Source of the DNA: Tupaia tana
Taxonomy: Eukaryota > Chordata > Mammalia > Scandentia > Tupaiidae
Assembly: GCA_026018925.1 (NCBI GenBank)
Contig: JAKSZU010000012.1
Location: 47,110,858 to 47,174,857 of the forward strand
Direction: 5' to 3'
DNA length: 64,000 nucleotides
Shown one piece after another: positions 46,250 through 56,539 of the stretch. The notes under the pieces were generated by a model. The model was not told the origin of the DNA, did not search any database, and saw only the letters and a program-made list of their open reading frames with translations. The translations under genes and the position numbers were made by a program. Positions within the stretch are counted from its first letter, which is position 1. Each line of letters begins with the position of its first letter.

Positions 46250-47346
46250 CAGAGGGTGAGAGAAAATCAGAAGGCAGAAAAGAGAGGAATCTTCTCTGAC
46301 ACCTACATGGACTATAGGGGATAGCTTCAGATTCTTAGAACTTTCAGAATGTACCAGAGAGTAGGCTTGGCTATGCACCATCAATTGTCCCATGAACATT
46401 CACCTTTTCACATAACAGTTAAGATTTCAGGAAAGACACCAAGTCATGAAACAGCCAACATTCCAAACACCTTTGATAGCCCTAAGGGATCAACTGAATT
46501 CTTCACAAGTCACCTGAGATTTTGAGACAGGCAACCACAATATAACTGCATTTAAATGGTCAACAAATGCCTGTTTTTATTTTTATTTACTTATTTTTTG
46601 ATCAAATCAATTTCTAGGGATGAGAAAGTCCCAGAAACAAAGATAGAGTTTGCTTTTCTTACCTCTCCAGTGAATTGGAAGATATCTGGGTCACGGCACA
46701 AAATTTGACGTGGGAGTGCTGGGTAATGAGACCCAACACCTGTGCTGGTTCTTGTTCTAAGCTCACAAATAATTAAAGATGCAGGCACAGAGAGGAGAGT
46801 AAAGTGAAGTTAATTAGGGAAGGAGAAAAAGTTTCCAGTGTAGTGGAAGGGGACCTTAATGAGTTGCCAAAGAGGAGCCAGAAGCGAGGTGTTTTTCTCT
46901 AGCAGTCCCAGCAATGGGCTGGGTTTCTGATAAGGAGGTGGACTTTAGAAGATGGTTACAGGTTAAAGTTTTTTATTACCATATTTTTTGTGGAGTTTCG
47001 GTTTCTTTCTAAAAGAAGAGTCCTTTTTTGATTCTTCCCCTGGCTGTCCCTACTATAGCTGTTCTCTTAGTTTCTGCAGGACCTCCACTCCTCAGAATCC
47101 TAAATTGCTTCATTTGAAACACCATCCAGCAATCAGTCCCAAAACAAGCTGAAAACATTTTGCTGTTCCAGAGAGTACAATATTCACAACTGCCTCCAGA
47201 GGAACCATAGCTCTCCCCATAATGCTATAGGACAACACTACTTCTCAACATGACACAACTCCAGAAGACTGACTATTGCCCATAATGCCTTGTCCCACCC
47301 TCTCCCCATTATTTTTTTTAATCAAAGATAAAAGCTGGAAATGTTA
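46250..47346. repeat. unassigned sequence with the repeat shared with 9.6 kb
   Basis: 46700-46880 pairs with 9590-9790 (gcaggcacagagaggagagtaaagt). The remainder is anonymous. Confidence 0.4.
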
Positions 47347-47612
47347 GACAAGCCCCTGAATGTCCTTTAGGTAATTTCCCATCAGAAAGTAAGGAGATGG
47401 TTGCACAGCCCGTTGGCCAGAAGCCAACACCCATTGATGGACTGATAAGGTCACAGTGGCATGTAAACTAATAATGTGACATTACCTCTTCACCCCTTCC
47501 ATTGTCTCCTCAGTATGGTAGGCTGAAGCACTTCTGGCTTTAGGTCCCCAGATGCTTTTTCTCTCAATAAACTTGCCTTTGTCTCTTGAGACGGTGCCTA
47601 CTGAATCTGGAG
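47347..47612 (+). repeat. LTR beta, solo
   Basis: tgttagacaagcccctgaatg start and a ctctcaataaacttgcc polyadenylation signal. It parallels the LTR at 5357-5686 but lacks a primer site. Confidence 0.75.
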
Positions 47613-48130
47613 GGGTGCCCTTAGATACATTTATTTTACCTTTTAAGGGCTCCCACTTTGTGATAACCCATCCCATGTTTACTGTCCATCCCTTCTATTG
47701 GGTGGTCCATCATAGAATCTCAGCTGGAGCAAGGACTGGCCTCTCTGTAGCCACCATCTGGTTTTGGACAGATGTATTTATTTATCTGCCTGTGACAGTT
47801 GCCTCAGATTCTCCAAATTACCACAGGAGAGAAACTGGAATGCATCAAATTAGATGGTTTAGAGTGTTGATGCCTTTGTTATATTTATCATCAATTCGAT
47901 AAGATATCTGAGTGTCCCTGGGTAGGATTCTTGACTGTCTCTTGTCTTATTTATAATCATCTATGTTAGAGCCCAAATTTGGATCCACCACATATTTCCT
48001 ATGGTACTTTCCTTAAAGTTACTCTTAAAAAAAATCTCTCAGAGGCCTGTACACTTCTTACCCATTTTCAATTTTTGCTTGTGAGGTCACTAGTCCCTTA
48101 ACCCTGGTATAGCAAGTCCACCTTTCTTGA
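47613..48130 (-). pseudogene. ERV-G integrase C-terminal or env debris
   Basis: Lies directly downstream (minus strand) of the integrase core across a SINE. No clear motif, so the assignment rests on position. Confidence 0.35.
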
Positions 48131-48358
48131 AGTTCATACAGTTGTCTTGGTAGTGAGACAGAGACAAATAGCAAGAAATCATTCCCCCATCCCCCTCAGT
48201 AGTATGACCACACTCCTATCCCTTCTCCTCTATTCTCCTCTCAGGATTTTGGGCACACACTCATACATGCCTGGTGTGAGTTTCATGTTGCTGGGTCTGG
48301 GACTCAAATCACCGTTCAACAATGTGAGAGTCCAATGCCTTAACCACCTGCTGGCCCT
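48131..48358 (-). mobile_element. tRNA-derived SINE, 3'-truncated old copy
   Basis: Reverse copy ending taaccacctgctggccc. It interrupts the integrase remnant just after GKLER. Confidence 0.8.
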
Positions 48359-48369
48359 TCTGATTTATT

Positions 48370-48860
48370 CTTTCTAGTTTTCCCAATGTAGGAGGTTGCC
48401 AAAGAATATGAAATATCTATTAAGAGTGTAAGTTTCTCACTATTCTCTGTAGCATCTGAGAGAGAAAATGACTCCCATTATCTGGATCTACATTTCCACT
48501 AAACCAACTCTGGGTACAATCTGTTCTAGAACTACCTTGAAAACAGAGCTTGCCATAGTCACTGTGAGTGAAAATTCTTCTATACACCTAGTGAGTATGT
48601 TCTAATTTTCCTGTTTTAGGTATTTCAGTAAGGTTTACTTGGATACTTTGGAATGGTCTTGACCCTAGGAGTCTCCCTCCTGGTATCGATTTTTGAATCA
48701 TCTTTCTTTTTATTTTTTTAAATTTTTACTTCTGGCAAGTTACACAGCTTTTGTAGATTTGCTTAGCAATGGCATAGATACTTATCCATCCATAGGTTTT
48801 CAAAAAGGGCATCACACATAGCTTGTAGACCCCCAATGACTTCCCTTATGCAATATTATC
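48370..48860 (-). pseudogene. ERV-G integrase remnant
   Basis: Minus strand. HKGSH (an HX3H pair) is near 48855, then CVTC near 48745. The core reads PFQSIQVNLTEIPKTGKLE, with Asn at the first catalytic position. DNGSHFLSQMLQ keeps the second Asp, and GKLER near 48373 carries the third acidic residue. Stops and frame shifts interrupt. This is the integrase of a class I ERV. Confidence 0.75.
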
Positions 48861-48879
48861 ATTAATTCTTTCATTAGAG

Positions 48880-49480
48880 GTCTGCCATCAATTTATCTCT
48901 CATTTGTGGGATTTTCCCATTTAAAGGCAGAGGTTTCTACTCTCAGGATCTAATTGCCCAGAATGCATACTTTGAGTCTACCACATTAAACCATTTATGT
49001 TCATAAGGAATTTTACTGAGAAAGGTGTAAGGATTAGAGACCACAGGATGCAAGTTTTAGACAACTGGTAAATAGCCTGCACGTGTTGCAGTAATCTGTA
49101 GGAGCCATCTGATTTCCTTACCAGGAGGATATGGGGGTATTATATGATAATCTACAAGGTTCCAGCAAGCCATCCCTAATGAGGATCTCAGTTGAAGGTC
49201 TTTCTTGCCCTTGATTGGACTGGGATACTGACCTGTACAGATTATCTCAGCTAGTTACTTTAACTTTTTATCATTTGGAGTTATTTTTTAGTCCCCCTCT
49301 GTTACCCACTTTGGCCCATACAAGAATGTCAGTTTTTCTCTCTTTGCTCTATTAGGAAGGCCATTACTATTCTAATTTGTTCCTCCTTTATCCTTAGTCC
49401 TAGACAGAGTTTTATGAATAAGTCTGTCCTAGGAGATTAATTTCTGCCTCAGTTACATATACAAATGACCCCTTCACAGT
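48880..49480 (-). pseudogene. ERV-G protease end and reverse transcriptase N-terminal remnant
   Basis: Minus strand. LFIKLCLGLRIKEEQI is the protease end near 49415. QYPVSNQGQERP is near 49235. NPYTFLSKIPYEHKWFNV, followed by VDSKYAFWAI near 48990-48960, is the motif A region of a gammaretroviral RT. The rest of RT and RNase H are deleted, since the integrase follows within 100 bp. Confidence 0.75.
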
Positions 49481-49539
49481 TTTTTATTCAGATTTAATAT
49501 TTAAAAAATTTTATTTTCCTATTATCATCATAATTTTTT

Positions 49540-49682
49540 TTTGTTAATTTGTGAGGGGGAATGTGCATTCATGAGAGAGAGATAGCGAAAGAGAGAGAGA
49601 GAGAAAGTGAGAGAACAAGCCACCAGGTTTAGGACTCAAACCACAGTCGGCCATGTACCACCACACCATCTTTTGGTTGCCA
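49540..49682 (-). mobile_element. SINE (family B-like)
   Basis: Reverse copy: gaatgtgcattcatgagag, GA-rich body, then a head ending catcttttggttgcc. It splits the protease remnant. Confidence 0.75.
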
Positions 49683-49689
49683 GATTTAA

Positions 49690-49880
49690 TCTTCATAGTC
49701 TTAAAAATAGAACTTGGAATCTCTCCCAGTTAACTCCTGATACTAACAATTTTTCTTTGGGTAATTTTATGCCCTGAAGCTGGAAAATTAGGGAGGAGCA
49801 AGCTGTTCCTGTGGCAATTATAAATGTCATCACTTCTTTCTTGGGCTCCACCCTTAAGTTTTTCAAGGGTTCCTGATGAG
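49690..49880 (-). pseudogene. ERV-G protease N-terminal remnant
   Basis: Minus-strand frame EPKKEVMTFIIATGTACSSL. The ATG triplet sits where the protease D-T-G is expected, so the catalytic Asp reads Ala. Confidence 0.6.
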
Positions 49881-49956
49881 ACCTTGCCACAGGAAGCCCC
49901 TATCCCAATTAATCCGTGCCAAAAGTCATGAGGGGAATTGTTTTTCTTCCTTCTTC

Positions 49957-50270
49957 TGTTTAGAGCATTCTCTTTTAAAATGGCCAGCGACATAGCTGGA
50001 CTCCCACATAGTTGACTGAGTTTCAAGTCCCAGACCCAGTGGCTTAAATTCACGCAGGGCGTGTGTGCTTGCATGCCCAAGATCCCGAGAGGAGAATGGA
50101 GGAGAAGGGATTGCAGCGTGGCCACCCCCCCAGGGAGTGACTTCTTGCTTTCTGTCTCTCTGTCTCTCTCTCTGTCTTTCTGGTGAATGCATGCGCCCTA
50201 TAGTGAAAACCTCTCCAGAAAATAAATAAATAAATAAATAATGGCCAGACTTTCCACACTTATGGCATCC
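49957..50270 (-). pseudogene. ERV-G nucleocapsid zinc knuckle, split by a SINE
   Basis: Minus strand. CHKCGKSGH (50267-50241) is continued after the SINE by FKREC (to about 49964). Together they form a CX2CX4HX4C knuckle. A basic KQKKEEK tail follows. Confidence 0.8.
49988..50239 (+). mobile_element. tRNA-derived SINE, 5'-truncated
   Basis: Begins inside the tRNA head (cgacatagctggactccc) and ends with a (TAAA)n tail. The 9-bp duplication aatggccag is at 49979-49987 and 50240-50248. Confidence 0.92.
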
Positions 50271-50782
50271 ATTGGTAGCCTGAGATTTTTCTCCAAGGGG
50301 GCTCTTCTGGTCCCTTCACTGGAATAAGGTTCTTTTGTCTCCATTGAGGAGAGCTTGAATCCAGTCTTTTCTAACAGCTTTTTGTACTGCGACTATTATA
50401 ACCTTTGCTTTTTTTATTTTTTTATTTTTTATTATCTATTTTTTATTACATTGAATTACATAAAACTTTACAGTGTATTACATTGCTTTTTCAAAAGGGA
50501 ATGCCATGCATGTCAGTCAGTACAGAGACATTAATCTTCCCGTTTCAACATTCAGTATCTTTCCTATGTTTCCCCCAATCATTATTATTATTATTCTAAT
50601 TATTTTTTATGATAAACATGATTTTTTTTTTCCAATTATCAGATCATAAAGTTCCCAACAATAGGAAACGTAGACTGCACTCAGGGCTGGACCAAGGGTG
50701 GGTCTCGTGCAGCCCCGCAAATGTAGGTGAATCTCCATGGAACACAGTTTCAGGAACGTGGCTCAGGAAAGCAGAGACGGCC

Positions 50783-51543
50783 ATCAGCGGTTGCGGCACG
50801 CGGGGCAGATCCCGGCCACGGCCCACGGGGCAGAGCCCCGGCCACGGCCCGCGGGGCAGACCCCGGCCACGGCACGCGGGGCAGAGCCCCGGTCATGGCA
50901 CGTGGGGCAGAACCCCGGCCACGGCACACGGGGGCAGACCCTGGCCACGGCACGCGGGGCAGACCCCGGCCACAGCACGCAGGGCAGGGCCCCGGCCACG
51001 GCACGCGGGGCAGAGCCCCGGTCGAGCCAGACCTCCGGATAGAGCATGCGGAGCAGAGCCCCGGCCACGGCACGCGGGGCAGACCCCGGCCACGGCACGC
51101 GGGGACAGACCCCGGCCACGGCACGCGGGGGCAGACCCTGGCCACGGAACGTGGGGCAGAGCCCCGGCCACGGCACGCGGGACAGAGCCCCGGCCAGGGC
51201 ACGCGGGGCACGCGGGGCAGAGCCCCGGTCGGGCCAGACCTCCGGATAGGGCATGTGGAGCAGAGCCCCGGCCACGGCACGCGGGGCAGACCCCGGCCAC
51301 GGCACGTGGGGGCAGACCCTGGCCACAGCACGCAGGACAGAGCCCCGGCCACAGCACGCGGGGCAGACCCCGGCCACGGCACGCGGGGCAGAGCCCGTCG
51401 GGCCGGACCTCCAGACAGGGCACGTGGAGCGGAGCCCCCGCGCCCTGACCCCGCACCCCAGCACGTGGAGTGGAGCCCCCGCGCCCGCCTCCCCACCACC
51501 GCGCGCTGGCACGCAGAGCGGAGCCCCCGCCTGCTGCCCCTGG
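50783..51543. repeat. GC-rich VNTR with higher-order structure
   Basis: About 22-24 units of 25-27 bp with the core ggcacgcggggcagaccccg, each carrying a short ggggc-aga-gcccc hairpin. A variant unit starting gtcgagccagacctccgg recurs at 51021, 51228 and 51397, giving 207- and 169-bp superunits. The right part (51420-51543) has diverged 41-48-bp units with gcacgtggagcggagcccc. Extremely CpG-rich in an AT-rich locus. Open frames on both strands reflect composition. Confidence 0.95.
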
Positions 51544-51545
51544 AC

Positions 51546-52035
51546 GTTTAATTGTATCTAGTACTTCTTGCATATTATTCTCAAAGTTTTGGGCCATTTT
51601 CTCAGTCTTTATGGTGGACCTTTCTAGGCCAGCCATTTTCTCTTCTACATTAGAGATTCTATTTTCTGAATGATCTAGTCTGCTTTTAATACTTTCAAGG
51701 GAGATTTTGACTTCTTGTATTATATCCTTCATCTCTAACAGCTCCATCTGATTCTTTTGTAAAGTGTGAAACTCCTCTTTTAGATCTTGCATGAATTTCC
51801 TCACCTCCTAGAACTCTTCAACTCCTTTCTCCTTCCCCTTCAGCAGTTCCTTGTCTCTCTTCTCTTCGATCTCTGTTCGCTTTGCCATTATGAATGATCT
51901 GAATTGTTTATCAGACATTTCCATGAATTCCCTTGAACTGTGTGTGGATGAAGAGGAGCTATCCGTTTCAATTGGAGGAGAGGCATTTTCCTGCTTCTCC
52001 ATATTTCTTGTGGTCCTGCAGCGATTTCTAGTCAT
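51546..52035 (-). pseudogene. L1 ORF1p N-terminal half fused to the VNTR
   Basis: ATG at 52035. The first 75 codons run to KGVEEF, then an in-frame TAG (51810-51808). The same frame continues VRKFMQDLKEEFHTLQKNQM, SRLDHSENRISNVEEKMAGL and VLDTIKRP, then passes into the repeats. This covers the N-terminus and the trimerising coiled coil of ORF1p. The RRM and C-terminal RNA-binding domains are absent. Apart from the TAG, the frame is clean and continues through the VNTR to 50893. Confidence 0.85.
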
Positions 52036-52256
52036 CTGGTAGATGGTCGGTTTCTTTCCAAACTTTTGAAGTTTAATATGAGGGTTGGGAAGTGTGCAGA
52101 AAAGGAAGCAGAGAGAGGGAAACAATACCAACAACAACAACAAAAAAAAACCAGACAAGAAACAGAGAAAAAGAAGAGAAAAGCTTTGGAATTCATCTAA
52201 AAAAGAAAAATTAATATTAAAAAAATTTCAATAAAAATCAAAAATTAGAAAACCGC

Positions 52257-52276
52257 GCGGCGCGCTAGCGCGCCGC
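52257..52276. other. 20-bp perfect GC palindrome
   Basis: gcggcgcgctagcgcgccgc is its own reverse complement. It sits in the leader of the composite element, 222 bp before the ORF1 start, within AT-rich sequence. Confidence 0.95.
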
Positions 52277-52449
52277 ACGAAATGTCTAGAGAGAGACAAA
52301 GATTGATTCAGAGACAGGAGATATGAAAGGGGTCTTCCTACCACGTGGGTTTTGTATGCTGGAGGCCCAGTTAGGAGTGGGACATCTTCCTTTCTCCCAG
52401 CATGTCTAGATCTCAGGAGCCATTGAGCAGACTCTAACCTTTGCTTTTT

Positions 52450-53250
52450 GTTTTTGTTTCTGTTTCTCTTATTCTCTCCTCTAAAACACTTTTTAGGCCT
52501 CTCTGAGTACTTTTTCAATTGGTTTTTCATTCCAACCATCTAAATTCTCTAACTTTGTAGTAATATCAGGCCACCTTTTAGTTACAAAAGTAATTTTTAA
52601 GAAATCCCATCCTGGAACCAGCAGATAGCATAAAGGTTATGTCACTGGATTCCCATATAGTCAACCATAATTCAAGTCCTTGAAACAGTTGCTTAGAACT
52701 CATGCTGGGGCCATGTACATGCTTGTCCCAAATCCTGAGAGAACAGATGAGAAGGAATTGTGACCAGGCCACCCCCACGGTGGGGGGAGAGTGTGTGTGT
52801 GGGGGTGTGGGAGGATGGTGATTTCTTGGGTTCTGTCTCTTTGTTTCTCTTTGACTCTCCAGTGAACACATATGCTCTATAGGAAAAACTCTCTCTAAAA
52901 AAGAATAAAAGAAGCCCTCTTCTATTGGGTCTTCCCAGAGTATTTCTTATTTGGTCCTTGAGCCTATATTACAGGGCAGTGGAAGTTTCCTGTTTTTCTT
53001 ATTGAATCTCAAAGGCCTTGGAAATATTTCTTAATTGCTTTGATTATTAACTCTCTGAGGTCTTGCATTAGGCTCTGTTTCTGTGATCATAATTTTCCCT
53101 TTGGGGATCCAAATTCCGGAACTTTTGTTCTGCAGGCAGGACCTCCTGTCTGGGAGGGTGTTGTTCCTCTCAGATGAACATAGCTTCCCTCCTACATGCC
53201 TCTTTCTTCCCCTGTAAAGGGGATGTTCATTATAGACATCATCTCGACCC
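52450..53250 (-). pseudogene. ERV-G gag capsid remnant
   Basis: Minus strand. FTGEERGM is near 53225-53205, and LMQDLRELIIKA near 53070-53035. The lysine/arginine-rich YSERPKKCFRGENKRNRNK near 52505-52450 is the capsid-nucleocapsid junction. The composite element splits it. A SINE at 52613-52910 interrupts it too. Confidence 0.6.
52613..52910 (+). mobile_element. tRNA-derived SINE, diverged
   Basis: ctggaaccagcagatagc head, then body with a g/t-rich insertion near 52782-52815 and an A-rich tail. Confidence 0.85.
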
Positions 53251-53811
53251 AAATGTAATAGCTGGGTCCTAAGAATTGGTTGAGTTGGAGCAAAATGATA
53301 AATAGTGATTGAATGTCTAAAAAAATGAGAATAATAATAATCTGGAAAAATTGATGAACAGCTATTTGATGATGATGATTTTGATAGTAATGTTTTTTGT
53401 CTTGACTGATATGTGTGGTATTCCTTCTGGAAAAAGAAATATAATACACTGTGAAGTTATACGTGATTCAATATAAACAAACAAGATTATGTTAATAATA
53501 AAGAAAAAAAAGAATTGGTCAAATCGGTCTGCCAAAATGATGGGAAAATCTTATAATGATTTAATTTCTTTCTTAACGTTTCTAACTTTGGTACTCCTGA
53601 GGAGACCATTCACAAATACAACCTCTCCTTGCCCCATGGGGACTTCCCTAAGGGGAAACATTTAGGATGTTTCCTTAGAAGCCCCAAGGGTTTGGACTCT
53701 ATGTGGGATATGAACATTCAGGCTGCCTAGGGCCCTCTTTTCTCCCATTCTGTGGGTCATAAGGAGGAGGAGGGCAAGATAGAGGATCCCAGGATTCTTA
53801 TTAACTTTCTT
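53251..53811 (-). other. decayed ERV-G gag or unassigned sequence
   Basis: Position fits minus-strand gag between linker and capsid. No motif is readable. Confidence 0.35.
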
Positions 53812-53826
53812 TTTCCCCTTGGTTTT

Positions 53827-54097
53827 TTTTTTTTTTTTTTTTGTTTGGAGAGGTTTTTGCTATAGGGCGCGTGCGCTCGCCAGACAGACAGAGAGAGACA
53901 GGGAGACAGAAAGCAGGAAATCACCCCCCAGGGGGGATGGCCATGCCGCAATCCCTTCTCCTCCATTCTCCTCTCGGGATCTTGGGCACGCACGCACACG
54001 CGCCCGGCGTGAGTTTAAGCCACCGGGTCCGGGACTCGAACCGCGGTCGACTACGTGGGAGTCCAGCGACATAGACATTACGCTAACTGCTGGTCCC
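53827..54097 (-). mobile_element. tRNA-derived SINE (young family A)
   Basis: Near-consensus reverse copy. The duplication tttccccttggtttt is at 53812-53826 and 54098-54112. Confidence 0.96.
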
Positions 54098-54112
54098 TTT
54101 CCCCTTGGTTTT

Positions 54113-54950
54113 AAGAGGAAACATGGGAGTTGCTCTCGGTAACCACCATAGAGCATAATCTGTTTCCTCCTGGGAGGATGAGGATTTATCATTAACATAG
54201 AGGATGAAGGCCAGACAGTCCCAGTTCTCATCTGAGCCAAACTGGGGGCAAAGATTGAAGATTTACAAATTAGTTCTGTGGCCCAAATAAAACAACAGTT
54301 TTAATCACTTTCTGTTCTTCTTTACTCTTTGTTTAGGAATTACTTTATCAGTATTTTAGCTTTCCCTCCATGGGACTATCTGAGGGAATGTGTAGAGGAA
54401 TCTCTTTTGTTTCCTCCCTTCTTTTTCTGAGGCCTAGAATTCCTGTTTCCTATTTTCATTTTAGGTCAGTGATCTCTGTGTCGGAGTCTCCCTTGTGTAC
54501 TCAACCTCCATACTGGAGGTTTCTTGCAGATATCAGGATCTGCTTCACCTGTCTTCATCTGCCTTCTTTGTGGGACGGCATACCCATAGATTACCCTTCC
54601 CCAGCAATGCTTCCACTGTCTTCAGAGTAAGTCTTTCATGTATCTGCATTACCACTGAAGCCCAGGATTATAGACAGAGCAAGTCATCCTGAATGGGGTG
54701 GAATGTATCTCCTCCTATATTGGGGGATCCATCCCAGAGTCACAGAGATTCTAGATGCATGCCCATATTGTGAAAAATGCACTCACCTGTTCAATGACAA
54801 AGAATGGACATGGAAATGCGAGGTATAGAGAAACGACTTTAATGGTTGTCTTGCAAGATCAGGTATCTGGTAGGCAGGCATATCCAAATCAGTTACAGCA
54901 AGCAATTTATTCCATGTTCTTGAAAATAAATCACTTAAGACTATTTTTTT
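54113..54950 (-). other. ERV-G leader and gag start region
   Basis: Minus strand. SQEETDYALWWLPRATPM-like linker sequence is near 54180-54120. A strong splice-donor-like caggtgagtgc is near 54792. An attaaagtcgtttctc signal-like stretch lies near 54842. Order fits LTR end, leader, then gag. Confidence 0.45.
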
Positions 54951-54954
54951 AAGA

Positions 54955-55131
54955 ATTATTTTATTTAACTTTATTTATTTATTTATTTTTAATTTTGGCC
55001 AGAGAGGGACAGAGGAAGAGAGATGGAGAGAAAGAGGTAAAATGAGAAAGCAAGCCGCCATGTCCAGGACTTGAACTATTGTCTGCCATGTGGGAGTCCA
55101 GTTCCCTTAACCACCACGCCACCTGCTGGCC
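54955..55131 (-). mobile_element. tRNA-derived SINE (family B)
   Basis: Reverse copy with a (TTTA)n tail, ggccagagagggacagagg and a head ending ccacctgctggcccc. Confidence 0.92.
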
Positions 55132-55269
55132 CCAAGGCTATTTTTAAAAAGGAAGGAAAGTATAGTTTTGTTGCAATGTGTGGGGCAGAAAGCACAGGCA
55201 GCTCTCAGGGTTGTTTTTTTTTTTTGTTTTTTTTGTTTGTTTGTTTGTTTTTCTACATATGTGGTTTAG

Positions 55270-55486
55270 TTTTTGTTTAGGAGCAGAATTCCCAGGCACA
55301 TGATCAATTCAATGATTGGTTTAAAAGGGTATGATCATCTGGTAGGCCTTCTTGATTGGCCAAGCCTGAGGTAATAATTTACTATTCTAAAAAGAAATAA
55401 TCAAGTTTCTGGCACTATTCAGCCTGGGATCTTTTGTGCTGATGGTCTATGGTTTCAATCTTTCAAAATATTTTGAATATGTGTGT

Positions 55487-55519
<33 letters not shown>

Positions 55520-55710
55520 AGTTGAAGCCTTATTCCTTTGAGAAGGAGTGTGACCTTCTTTCTGGGCCCTTGTTGCTTGATAATCGTACCATAAGTCTAA
55601 AGTTTCACTTTGGCTCCTTATGATAGAAATGAACCGTGGATTCCAAGCCCTTTAGAAAAGATACTTTAACTTTCAGTTCAACCCTTATTAATTTTCAGAT
55701 TGGAAAATTA
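55270..55710 (-). repeat. LTR alpha, reverse, with (AC)n
   Basis: The reverse complement shares blocks with LTR alpha (ccaatcattgaattgatcatg, ggcctaccagatgatc). An (AC)n tract at 55489-55518 is inserted. Confidence 0.65.
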
Positions 55711-55719
55711 TTTCTCTTT

Positions 55720-55912
55720 TTTTAGAGAGAGAGATTTTTGTTATGGCATTTGTGCTTGCCAGATAGACAGAAAGTGAAAAATCACCCTGCAGGTGGTATG
55801 GTCATGGGGAACTCCCTCCTCCTCCCTTTTATTCTCAGGATTTTAAACATGCAGGCACACGTGCATGGTGTGAGTTTCAAGCCATCAGGTCAGACTTAGA
55901 GCCAGTGTTAGA
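55720..55912 (-). mobile_element. tRNA-derived SINE, truncated
   Basis: Reverse copy from ttttttagagagagagatttttg to gtgtgagtttcaagccatcagg. The tRNA head is mostly missing. Confidence 0.75.
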
Positions 55913-56152
55913 ACTAACATACCAGATTAAATATCGTTAAAGTCATTGTGGAGGATCATTACAAGAATCCTGTTGACTTTAAGTCCTGATAAATATTTTG
56001 TCCAAACTGCTATAAGAAATTTCATTTTACTTATACACAGGAAGAAACAGGTATTTCCTCTGTGTAAATACCATAAAGTTCTAATAAGAAAAGTGGAAAT
56101 AAATTTATGTAAACTGGGGAAACTAAGCAGTTGAGTTTATTTTAGGATAACA

Positions 56153-56196
<44 letters not shown>

Positions 56197-56242
56197 GTAA
56201 AGTATAATATATGTATACATTTATGCACATACAGACACACAT
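55913..56242. repeat. unassigned, with (AT)n
   Basis: (AT)n at about 56154-56192. No other feature. Confidence 0.6.
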
Positions 56243-56300
56243 ATATTGGGTCATCAGAAAAGTCATGATATATTTTTGCATGAGAAGCATAAAAAGTACG
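56243..56300. mobile_element. half of a mariner-like MITE
   Basis: tattgggtcatcagaaaagtc, then atgatatatttttgcat matches one end of the element at 57504-57588. The other inverted end is not seen. Confidence 0.5.
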
Positions 56301-56539
56301 TCAGGATATACCTATGCAGTAGCTTTCAGTTTTCATATGGTTACCATATCACTTAAATTTGATTCTTCAATAAAAATGTTAGTTAATAGTTTAAAAACCA
56401 GTATAGTTTTACATTTAGTCCAACAAGGCAATGTGTTAAGTGCTTTCCATTGCTTATTTAATTTAAATTTTTGACTTCCCTATGGTATGTATGTCATTGC
56501 TATTTTATTTTTCTCTCCCCACTCTATTTTATTTAAATT

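Larger units (their letters stand above)
50414..52434 (-). mobile_element. composite non-LTR retro-insertion: L1 5' part, GC-rich VNTR, LTR-like 3' part
   Basis: A 15-bp duplication taacctttgcttttt flanks it at 50399-50413 and 52435-52449, and its A-rich tail (as T-rich DNA, 50405-50450) abuts the left copy. On the minus strand, order is: a 399-bp leader (52434-52036) with a 20-bp palindrome; L1 ORF1 N-terminal half (52035-51546); GC-rich tandem repeats (51543-50783); and a 330-bp AT-richer 3' segment. It sits in the basic gag region of ERV-G. The TSD and tail are those of an L1-mobilised insertion. It lacks ORF2 and so must be non-autonomous. Whether it is a family cannot be told from one copy. 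Confidence 0.8.

Noticed and set aside
50609-51551. Long plus- and minus-strand ORFs of 240-300 codons across the VNTR
   Set aside because: Open frames exist in several frames on both strands because the repeat is GC-rich and lacks stop-like triplets. Only the ORF1-linked minus frame has any independent support.
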